Source: Callipepla californica brunnescens
Lineage: Eukaryota; Chordata; Aves; Galliformes; Odontophoridae
Direction: 5' to 3'
Length of the DNA stretch: 64,000 bases
Assembly (NCBI GenBank): GCA_023055505.1
Contig: JALIRH010000096.1
Location: forward strand, 1,167,001 to 1,231,000
Below, one piece after another: positions 8,926 to 19,778 of the stretch; the first letter of the stretch is position 1; each line of letters begins with the position of its first letter. A model generated the notes under the pieces. That model searched no databases. It was not told the origin of the DNA and was given only the letters and a program-made list of their open reading frames with translations. The translations under genes were made by a program, and so were the position numbers.

Positions 8926-11219
8926 CCCAAAACCAAACCCCAGGCCTACCCCTTCTCTCACCCTGACACTCGAACCAAACCTCCGCCTAAACCTAACCCT
9001 AATATCTAAGCCTAAGCCTAACCCTTCCAATTGCCCTAGCCCTAACACTAACCCTTTTCCTACACCTAACCCTGACCTCAACCCTGATCCTAACCTTTCC
9101 CTAACCCTAACACCAACCCGTAACATCATTTGAATCCTAATCCTATTCCAAACCTTAACCCTATCCCAAGGCCTAACCCTACTCTGACCTTTACACTCCA
9201 ACTAACCCAACCTCGATCAATAAATACAAATGGAATCCTAAACCTAAACCTAAACCTAAACCTACTGCTAACACCACAAGTCAGCCTACTTTTCTCCCTA
9301 AATCTAATCACAAATCTCAAAAAATCTTTGTCCCTAACCCTAATCATAAATCCAGTCCAAACTCTGAAACTTTCCCAAAACCTATGCCTATTCCTAACAC
9401 TTACTCTTACCCTAAGTCTATCCCTAACACTAACCCTTCTCCCAGACACAACCCTAAAGCCAACACTAATCCTAACCTAATCTTTATCCTAATCCTAAAC
9501 CTAATCCTAACTCTTACCCTAATTCTAACTCTACCCTAACCCTAACTCTGACCCTCAAACCAAACCCACATTTAAGCACAACCCTAATCCCGACACCTAG
9601 CATCAGATTACCACAACCCTAACGGAACCCTAACCCTAACACTAATGCTAGGACTATCCCAAACCCTAACCCAAGTACTAGACCAAACCATACCCCTATC
9701 CCTCACTCTAAAACTAACAACCCTAACTAAACTCTAACCGTAACCCTATCCCTAATACTAACACTAATCATCTTTTAAACACCAATGTTATTCCTATTCC
9801 TAAACCTTACCCAATCTCCAAATGAAATCCAAGGCCGGTGCCTTCTCACACCCTAACGATCAAACCAAACCTACATCTAAACCTAACCCTAAATCCAATC
9901 TTTACCCTAAACCATACACTTGCCCTGGCCTTAACACTAACCCTTTCCCTATACCTAACCCTAACCCTAACCTTAACACTAATTTGAGGCCTATCCCTAG
10001 TAGGAACCCAAAACCTAATTGGAATCTGAATCCTGTTCTTAACCTTAACCCTAACACGACTTAACTCTACTCTGACCCTAAAAGTCAAATTAACCCTACT
10101 CCTTACCCTAAACCTCAATCTAAACCTAAACCTAACCCTAAACCTAAACTTCACAAGAACACTCAACCTAATCCTAGCACTAACCTAAACTAAAACTAAA
10201 ACACCTTTTTTGCTAACCCTAATCCTAAATCTAACCCTAACCCCAAAACTCCCCCAAACCTGACCCTAAACCTAATCCACTCCAAAATCCTTACCCTAAC
10301 CCTAACCCCAAACACCCTAATACTAGAACTAAAGCAATCCTTCACCCTAACCCTAAAACTAACAATTTAACTTTGACCCTAAAACTCAAATTCACCCTAC
10401 ATACACTTTATGCTACCTAGGTTAGGGTCAGGCTCAATCTGGGTTTTGTGTTGGGGTCAAAGGGATAGGGTTAGGGTAGAGTTCGAGTTAGGATGAAGGT
10501 AATGCTTACAGATATGTTTAGAGAATGGAACAGGGTTAGGGTTAAGGTTAGGGTAAGGTTGAAGGTTAGGCTCAGGGACAGATTTAGGGTTAGAGTTTGG
10601 GTTCCTTTTAGGTTTAGGGATAGGGTTAGGGTACGGTTAGGTATTGTACAACGCTAAGTGTTAGCTTCTGGGTAAGGGATAGGGTTAGGCTAAGGGTAAG
10701 ATTCAGGGTTAGGGTTAGCATTAGCATCAGGGTTAGGGTTATGGTAAGAGTTAGGATAGGGAATGGGATACAGTTAGGGTAAGGGTTAGGAATAGGGTTA
10801 GGGTTACATTAAGGTTAGGGTTAGTGTTTGGATCAGGGGTAGGGTTAGGAATAAAGTTAGAGTAAGGGCTAGGATTAGGGTTAGGGTTAGGGTAGGGATA
10901 CGGTTAGGGTAGAGTTAAGGTTAGGGTAGGGTTAGGGTTAGGGTAAGGGTTAGGGATAGGGTTAGGGTTAGGTTAGGGTTAGGTTAGGGTTTGGGTTATG
11001 GTAAGAGTTAGGATAGGGAATGTGATACGGTTAGGGTAAGGGTTAGGAATAGGGATAGGGTTTGATTAGGGTAAGGGTTATTGTTTGGATTAGGGGTAGG
11101 GTTACGAATAAAGTTAGAGTTAGGGCTAGGATTAGGGTTAGGGTTCGGGATTGGATTAGTGTTAGGGTAAGGAATAAAGTTAGAGTTAGTGTTAGGATTA
11201 GGGTTAGGGTAAAGTAGGG

Positions 11220-12300
11220 TTAGGGGTAGGGTTAGGGTTAGGGTTAGGGTTAGGGTAGGGTTAGGGTTAGGGTTTGGGTTAGGCTAGGGTTAGGGTAAGG
11301 GTTAGGGTTAGGGTTAGGGTTAGGGTTAGGGTAGGGTTAGGGTTAGGGTTAGGGTTAGGGTTAGGGTTAGGGTTAGGGTAGGGTTAGGGTTAGGGTTAGG
11401 GCTAAGGTTAAATTTATTGTTAGGGTTAGGGTTAGGGTTAGGGTTAGGGTTAGGGTTAGGGTTAGGGTTAGGGTTAGGGTTAGGGTTAGGGTTAGGGTTA
11501 GGTTAGGGTTAGGTTAGGGTTGGGGTTAGGGTTAGGGTTAGGGTTAGGGTTAGGGTATGCTTAGGGTTAGGGTAAAATTAGGGTTAGGGTTAGTGTTAGG
11601 GTTAGGGTTAAATTTATTGTTAGGTTTAGGGTTAAGGTTAGAGTTAGGGTTAGGGTTGAGGTTAGGGTTAGGGTTGAGGTTAGGGTTAGGGTTAGGGTTA
11701 GGGTTAGGGTTAGGGTTAGGTTAGGGTTAGGGTTAGGGTTAGGGTTAAGGTGAGAGTTAGGGTTAGGGTTAGGGTTAGGGTTAGGGTTAGGGTTAGGTAA
11801 GGGTTAGGGTTAGGGTAAGAATTAGGATAGGGATTGTGATACAGTTAAGGTAAGGGTTAGGAATTAGAGTTAGGGTTAGGGTTAGGATTAGGGTTAGGGT
11901 TAGGTTAGGGTTAGGGTTAGGGTTAAGGTTAGAGTTAGGGTTAGGGTTAGGGTTAAGGTTAGGTAAGGGTTAGGGTTAGGGTAAGAATTAGGATAGGGAT
12001 TGTGATACAGTTAAGGTAAGGGTTAGGAATTAGGGTTAGGGTTAGGGTTAGGTTTAGGTTTAGGTTTAGGGTTAGGGTTAGGGTTAGTGTTAGGGTAGGT
12101 TAGGGTTAGGGTATGGTAGGGTTAGGGTTAGGGTAGGGTAAGGGTTAGCATTAGGTTTAGGGTTAGGGTTAGGGTTAGAGTTAGGTTAGGGCTAGGGTTA
12201 GGGTTAGGGTTAGGGTTAGGGTTAGGGTTAGGGTTAATGTAGTTTAGGGCTAGGGTTAGGGTTAGGGTTAGGATAGGGTTAATGTAGGGTTAGGGTTAGT
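11220..12300 (+). repeat. Purer (TTAGGG)n block, copy 1
   Basis: Interrupted runs of perfect TTAGGG; the longest here (about 11420-11502) has 13 or so hexamers. Interruptions such as ATTTATTG and GTATGCTTAGGG are shared with the other copies, so they predate amplification. Corresponding blocks lie at about 16580-17770, 22060-23250, 27540-28730 and 33020-33520. Confidence 0.85.
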
Positions 12301-14107
12301 GCTAGGAATCAATTTGGAGGAAGGAAAAGGTATAGGAATTGGTTCATTGTTAGCGTTAGTCTTCAGGGTTAGGGTTCGGATTTAGCACTATGTTTCAGGT
12401 TCCTTTTAGGTTTAGTGATAAGGATTAGGGGTACGTTTAGGTATTGTACAATGCTAAGTGTTAGCTTCTGGGTGGGGGTTGGGGTTAGATTAAGGGTGAG
12501 GGTTAGGACTAGATTTAGGATTAGGTTTAGGAATAGGTTTTCTTTGATTGTTAGGGTGAGAGAAAGGTTAGGCCTTGGGTTTGTTTTTGGAATAGTTTTG
12601 GGTTTCAGAATAGGAATTGGGTTAGTATTTGGAATCTGATTGCTTTAGTATTAGTGTTAGGGTGGGGGTTAGAAGTTAGGTGAGCGTTGTGGTAATCTAA
12701 TGCTTTGTGTTAGGCTTAGGGTTGGGCTTTTACTTGAGGTTGGTGTTAGGGTCAGCTTTAGTTTGAAGGTAGATTTAGAGTTTAAATTGTGGTCATGCTT
12801 GGGATTAGTTTTAGAGTTAGGGTAAGATTTAGGTTTCCTTTCAGTGTTAGGCTGTGAGAATTGTAGGCTTTGTGTTTTTGGGTTTGTGTTGGGTTTAGGA
12901 ATTGGAATAGTGTTTGGGATAGTATTAGCGTTAAGGCTGGGGTTAGAGTTAGGTGATGGCTGTGGTAATCTAATGCTCTGTGTTAGGTTTAGGGTTGGGC
13001 TTCCATCTGGGGTTGGTTTTAAGGTCCCATTTAGATTTCAGGAAGAATTGGAGTTAAATTGAGGTAACGGTTAGGATTAGATTTAGGGTTCTGATAAGGG
13101 TTAGGTTAGGGTTAGGGTTTGGTTCCAAGTTGTTTTTAGGGTTAGGGTTAACGTTAGGTTTCAGGATAGGGTTAGGAATATAGCTAGGTGTTTGTTAGGT
13201 AAGGTTTAGTCCTGGGGTTTCAGTTCGGGTTAGGTGAAGCGTTAGTTTTACAGTTAGAAGACATGTTAGGGTTAGGGTTAGGTTTTGGTGTAGATTTAGG
13301 TTTAGGGTAAGGGTTAGGGATGTAGATGAAGGTTTAGTGGAAGGGGTAGGGTTCTCTTTAGTTTTAGGACCAGGGAAGGGTCCTAAAAGGGCCTTGGCTA
13401 AGGGTGAGTTTTAGTATTTGATTTAGCGTTGCGTTCAGGTCTAGGTTAGTTTGAGTGTCAGGCTGAGAGAAGGGGTAGGCCTTGGGTTTGGTTCTGGCTT
13501 AGTGTTAGGTTTAGGAATAGGAATAGTTTTGGTGTTTGGATTGGGTTTGGGGTTAGTAGTAGGGATTGGATTGGGGTTAGTGTTAGGTGAGATCTGCGGT
13601 AATCTGATGCTTTCTTTGAGGCTTGAGGTTTGAGCTTAAACGTGGTGTTGGTTTTAGGGTAGGATTTAGGGCTAGGGTTTGGTTGAGGGTAGCATTAGGT
13701 TTAGGTTTAGGGGAAGGGTTTTGGTTAGGGTAGAGGTTCGGATTCTGGTTTGGGTTAGGAATAGGGTTCTGGACAAGGTAAGGATTTAGTCCTAGGTTTC
13801 CAGTTAGGGTAAGGTGAAGTGCTGGTGTTCTAGTTAGGAGAAGGGTTAGGTTGAGGTTTCGGGTTAGGTTTTTTTGTCGATTTAGGTTTTAGGTAAGGGG
13901 TAGATTTTAGACAACATGAGCTTTCTGGTCAGAGTAGGGTTAGGCCTTAGAATATGGATAAGATTAGGATAAATGTAGGGTTAGTTTCGGGTTTAGGTTA
14001 GTTTGAGTGTTAGGCTGAGAGAAGGGGAGGGCCTTGGGTTTGGGTTTGGTTTAGGGTTAAGATAAGGTTTAGGAATAGGAGTAGGTTTGGGGTTTGGATT
14101 GGGTTTG

Positions 14108-14298
14108 GACTTGACAGTGACTCCCCACTGAACCATAACATCAGGGCCCCATAAATATCATCGGAATTGGCAACACAAACGGTTTGATAGTAGCTACCCG
14201 ATCTTCAGGTCCTCTGATTGGAATGAACTCAGCACTTTGCTGGCTGTTCCTTGCACCTCCCACCCCAGCTAATGTATGGGATGATTTGTATGATGTAA
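14108..14298 (-). pseudogene. pro: Protease fragment in copy 2
   Basis: A near-identical copy of 8735-8925 without the adjoining RT; upstream is TTAGGG-like DNA (GATTGGGTTTGG) instead. It is too short and broken to encode an enzyme. It marks the unit boundary. Confidence 0.8.
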
Positions 14299-17200
14299 CC
14301 CAAAACCAAACCCCAGGCCTACCCCTTCTCTCACCCTGACACTCGAACCAAACCTCCGCCTAAACCTAACCCTAATATCTAAGCCTAAGCCTAACCCTTC
14401 CAATTGCCCTAGCCCTAACACTAACCCTTTTCCTATACCTAACCCTGACCTCAACCCTGATCCTAACCTTTCCCTAACCCTAACACCAACCCGTAACATC
14501 ATTTGAATCCTAATCCTATTCCAAACCTTAACCCTATCCCAAGGCCTAACCCTACTCTGACCTTTACACTCCAACTAACCCAACCTCGATCAAGAAATAC
14601 AAATGGAATCCTAAACCTAAACCTAAACCTAAACCTACTGCTAACACCACAAGTCAGCCTACTTTTCTCCCTAAATCTAATCATAAATCTCAAAAAATCT
14701 TTGTCCCTAACCCTAATCATAAATCCAGTCCAAACTCTGAAACTTTCCCAAAACCTATGCCTATTCCTAACACTTACTCTTACCCTAAGTCTATCCCTAA
14801 CACTAACCCTTCTCCCAGACACAACCCTAAAGCCAACACTAATCCTAACCTAATCTTTATCCTAATCCTAAACCTAATCCTAACTCTTACCCTAATTCTA
14901 ACTCTACCCTAACCCTAACTCTGACCCTCAAACCAAACCCACATTTAAGCACAACCCTAATCCCGACACCTAGCATCAGATTACCACAACCCTAACGGAA
15001 CCCTAACCCTAACACTAATGCTATGACTATCCCAAACCCTAACCCAAGTACTAGACCAAACCATACCCCTATCCCTCACTCTAAAACTAACAACCCTAAC
15101 TAAACTCTAACCGTAACCCTATCCCTAATACTAACACTAATCATCTTTTAAACACCAATGTTATTCCTATTCCTAAACCTTACCCAATCTCCAAATGAAA
15201 TCCAAGGCCGGTGCCTTCTCACACCCTAACGATCAAACCAAACCTACATCTAAACCTAACCCTAAATCCAATCTTTACCCTAAACCATACACTTGCCCTG
15301 GCCTTAACACTAACCCTTTCCCTATACCTAACCCTAACCCTAACCTTAACACTAATTTGAGGCCTATCCCTAGTAGGAACCCAAAACCTAATTGGAATCT
15401 GAATCCTGTTCTTAACCTTAACCCTAACACGACTTAACTCTACTCTGACCCTAAAAGTCAAATTAACCCTACTCCTTACCCTAAACCTCAATCTAAACCT
15501 AAACCTAACCCTAAACCTAAACTTCACAAGAACACTCAACCTAATCCTAGCACTAACCTAAACTAAAACTAAAACAACTTTTTTGCTAACCCTAATCCTA
15601 AATCTAACCCTAACCCCAAAACTCCCCCAAACCTGACCCTAAACCTAATCCACTCCAAAATCCTTACCCTAACCCTAACCCCAAACACCCTAATACTAGA
15701 ACTAAAGCAATCCTTCACCCTAACCCTAAAACTAACAATTTAACTTTGACCCTAAAACTCAAATTCACCCTACATACACTTGATGCTACCTAGGTTAGGG
15801 TCAGGCTCAATCTGGGTTTTGTGTTGGGGTCAAAGGGATAGGGTTAGGGTAGAGTTCGAGTTAGGATGAAGGTAATGCTTACAGATATGTTTAGAGAATG
15901 GAACAGGGTTAGGGTTAAGGTTAGGGTAAGGTTGAAGGTTAGGCTCAGGGACAGATTTAGGGTTAGAGTTTGGGTTCCTTTTAGGTTTAGGGATAGGGTT
16001 AGGGTACGGTTAGGTATTGTACAACGCTAAGTGTTAGCTTCTGGGTAAGGGATAGGGTTAGGGTAAGGGTTAGATTCAGGGTTAGGGTTAGCATTAGCAT
16101 CAGGGTTAGGGTTATGGTAAGAGTTAGGATAGGGAATGGGATACAGTTAGGGTAAGGGTTAGGAATAGGGTTAGGGTTACATTAAGGTTAGGGTTAGTGT
16201 TTGGATCAGGGGTAGGGTTAGGAATAAAGTTAGAGTAAGGGCTAGGATTAGGGTTAGGGTTAGGGTAGGGATACGGTTAGGGTAGAGTTAAGGTTAGGGT
16301 AGGGTTAGGGTTAGGGTAAGGGTTAGGGATAGGGTTAGGGTTAGGGTTAGGGTTAGGTTAGGGTTTGGGTTATGGTAAGAGTTAGGATAGGGATTGTGAT
16401 ACGGTTAGGGTAAGGGTTAGGAATAGGGATAGGGTTTGATTAGGGTAAGGCTTATTGTTTGGATTAGGGGTAGGGTTACGAATAAAGTTAGAGTTAGGGC
16501 TAGGATTAGGGTTAGGGTTCGGGATTGGATTAGTGTTAGGGTAAGGAATAAAGTTAGAGTTAGTGTTAGGATTAGGGTTAGGGTAAAGTAGGGTTAGGGG
16601 TAGGGTTAGGGTTAGGGTTAGGGTTAGGGTAGGGTTAGGGTTAGGGTTTGGGTTAGGCTAGGGTTAGGGTAAGGGTTAGGGTTAGGGTTAGGGTTAGGGT
16701 TAGGGTAGGGTTAGGGTTAGGGTTAGGGTTAGGGTTAGGGTTAGGGTTAGGGTTAGGGTTAGGGTTAGGGTTAAGGTTAAATTTATCGTTAGGGTTAGGG
16801 TTAGGGTTAGGGTTAGGGTTAGGGTTAGGGTTAGGGTTAGGGTAGGGTTAGGGTTAGGGTTAGGGTTAGGGTTAGGTTAGGGTTGGGGTTAGGGTTAGGG
16901 TTAGGGTTAGGGTTAGGGTATGCTTAGGGTTAGGGTAAAATTAGGGTTAGGGTTAGTGTTAGGGTTAGGGTTACATTTATTGTTAGGTTTAGGGTTAGGG
17001 TTAGGGTTAGGTTAGGGTTGGGGTTAGGGTTAGGGTTAGGGTTAGGGTTAGGGTTAGGGTTAGGGTTAGAGTATGCTTAGGGTTAGGGTAAAATTAGGGT
17101 TAGGTTTAGTGTTAGGGTTAGGGTTACATTTATTTTTAGGTTTAGGGTTAAGGTTAGAGTTAGGGTTAGGGTTGAGGTTAGGGTTAGGGTTAGGGTTAGG

Positions 17201-19587
17201 GTTAGGGTTAGGGTTAGGGTTAGGTTAGGGTTAGGGTTAGGGTTAAGGTGAGAGTTAGGGTTAGGGTTAGGGTTAGGGTTAGGTAAGGGTTAGGGTTAGG
17301 GTAAGAATTAGGATAGGGATTGTGGTACAGTTAAGGTAAGGGTTAGGAATTAGAGTTAGGGTTAGGGTTAGGATTAGGGTTAGGGTTAGGTTAGGGTTAG
17401 GGTTAGGGTTAAGGTTAGAGTTAGGGTTAGGGTTAGGGTTATTGTTAGGGTTAGGTAAGGGTTAGGGTTAGGGTAAGAATTATGATAGGGATTGTGATAC
17501 AGTTAAAGTAAGGGTTAGGAATTAGGGTTAGGGTTAGGGTTAGGTTTAGGTTTAGGTTTAGGGTTAGGGTTAGGGTTAGGGTAGGTTAGGGTTAGGGTAT
17601 GGTAGGGTTAGGGTTAGGGTAGGGTAAGGTTTAGCATTAGGTTTAGGGTTAGGGTTAGGGTTAGAGTTAGGTTAGGGCTAGGGTTAGGGTTAGGGTTAGG
17701 GTTAGGGTTAATGTAGTTTAGGGCTAGGGTTAGGGTTAGGGTTAGGATAGGGTTAATGTAGGGTTAGGGTTAGTGCTAGGAATCAATTTGGAGGAAGGAA
17801 AAGGTATAGGAATTGGTTCATTGTTAGCGTTAGTCTTCAGGGTTAGGGTTCGGATTTAGCACTATGTTTCAGGTTCCTTTTCGGTTTAGTGATAAGGATT
17901 AGGGGTACGTTTAGGTATTGTACAATGCTAAGTGTTAGCTTCTGGGTGGGGGTTGGGGTTAGATTAAGGGTGAGGGTTAGGGTTAGGACTAGATTTAGGA
18001 TTAGGTTTAGGAATAGGTTTTCTTTGATTGTTAGGGTGAGAGAAAGGTTAGGCCTTGGGTTTGTTTTTGGAATAGTTTTGGGTTTCAGAATAGGAATTGG
18101 GTTAGTATTTGGAATCTGATTGCTTTAGTATTAGTGTTAGGGTGGGGGTTAGAAGTTAGGTGAGCGTTGTGGTAATCTAATGCTTTGTGTTAGGCTTAGG
18201 GTTGGGCTTTTACTTGAGGTTGGTGTTAGGGTCAGCTTTAGTTTGAAGGTAGATTTAGAGTTTAAATTGTGGTCATGCTTGGGATTAGTTTTAGAGTTAG
18301 GGTAAGATTTAGGTTTCCTTTCAGTGTTAGGCTGTGAGAATTGTAGGCTTTGTGTTTTTGGGTTTGTGTTGGGTTTAGGAATTGGAATAGTGTTTGGGAT
18401 AGTATTAGCGTTAAGGCTGGGGTTAGAGTTAGGTGATGGCTGTGGTAATCTAATGCTCTGTGTTAGGTTTAGGGTTGGGCTTCCATCTGGGGTTGGTTTT
18501 AAGGTCCCATTTAGATTTCAGGAAGAATTGGAGTTAAATTGAGGTAACGGTTAGGATTAGATTTAGGGTTCTGATAAGGGTTAGGTTAGGGTTAGGGTTT
18601 GGTTCCAAGTTGTTTTTAGGGTTAGGGTTAACGTTAGGTTTCAGGATAGGGTTAGGAATATAGCTAGGTGTTTGTTAGGTAAGGTTTAGTCCTGGGGTTT
18701 CAGTTCGGGTTAGGTGAAGCGTTAGTTTTACAGTTAGAAGACATGTTAGGGTTAGGGTTAGGTTTTGGTGTAGATTTAGGTTTAGGGTAAGGGTTAGGGA
18801 TGTAGATGAAGGTTTAGTGGAAGGGGTAGGGTTCTCTTTAGTTTTAGGACCAGGGAAGGGTCCTAAAAGGGCCTTGGCTAAGGGTGAGTTTTAGTATTTG
18901 ATTTAGCGTTGCGTTCAGGTCTAGGTTAGTTTGAGTGTCAGGCTGAGAGAAGGGGTAGGCCTTGGGTTTGGTTCTGGCTTAGTGTTAGGTTTAGGAATAG
19001 GAATAGTTTTGGTGTTTGGATTGGGTTTGGGGTTAGTAGTAGGGATTGGATTGGGGTTAGTGTTAGGTGAGATCTGCGGTAATCTGATGCTTTCTTTGAG
19101 GCTTGAGGTTTGAGCTTAAACGTGGTGTTGGTTTTAGGGTAGGATTTAGGGCTAGGGTTTGGTTGAGGGTAGCATTAGGTTTAGGTTTAGGGGAAGGGTT
19201 TTGGTTAGGGTAGAGGTTCGGATTCTGGTTTGGGTTAGGAATAGGGTTCTGGACAAGGTAAGGATTTAGTCCTAGGTTTCCAGTTAGGGTAAGGTGAAGT
19301 GCTGGTGTTCTAGTTAGGAGAAGGGTTAGGTTGAGGTTTCGGGTTAGGTTTTTTTGTCGATTTAGGTTTTAGGTAAGGGGTAGATTTTAGACAACATGAG
19401 CTTTCTGGTCAGAGTAGGGTTAGGCCTTAGAATATGGATAAGATTAGGATAAATGTAGGGTTAGTTTCGGGTTTAGGTTAGTTTGAGTGTTAGGCTGAGA
19501 GAAGGGGAGGGCCTTGGGTTTGGGTTTGGTTTAGGGTTAAGATAAGGTTTAGGAATAGGAGTAGGTTTGGGGTTTGGATTGGGTTTG
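14108..19587. repeat. Macrosatellite unit, copy 2 (5,480 bp)
   Basis: The same organisation as copy 1, starting at the junction where TTTGG meets the fragment (ACTTGACAGTGACTCC). It carries the TATGCTTAGGG...ACATTTATT sub-block twice (about 16918 and 17050). At the site CGATCAAKAAAT it has G, as in copy 4. Confidence 0.92.
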
Positions 19588-19778
19588 GACTTGACAGTGA
19601 CTCCCCACTGAACCATAACATCAGGGCCCCATAAATATCATCGGAATTGGCAACACAAACGGTTTGATAGTAGCTACCCGATCTTCAGGTCCTCTGATTG
19701 GAATGAACTCAGCACTTTGCTGGCTGTTCCTTGCACCTCCCACCCCAGCTAATGTATGGGATGATTTGTATGATGTAA
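19588..19778 (-). pseudogene. pro: Protease fragment in copy 3
   Basis: The same ~190-bp retroviral fragment at the TTAGGG-to-CCCTAA junction, carrying the ACTTGACAG and GCACCTCCC variants shared by copies 2-5. Confidence 0.8.

Larger units (their letters stand above)
8735..14107. repeat. Macrosatellite unit, copy 1 (5,373 bp)
   Basis: Order: protease fragment, degenerate CCCTAA-oriented DNA (about 8930-10420), a strand switch at about 10415-10425, then TTAGGG-oriented DNA to 14107 with purer telomeric runs at about 11220-12300. It differs from copies 2-4 by base changes (for example GCACCACCC versus GCACCTCCC in the fragment) and lacks their extra TTAGGG sub-block. The frames in it are telomere-repeat translations, not genes. 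Confidence 0.9.

Noticed and set aside
11220..12300. True chromosome end
   Set aside because: The TTAGGG run is short, interrupted, followed by further sequence and repeated five times, so it is interstitial.
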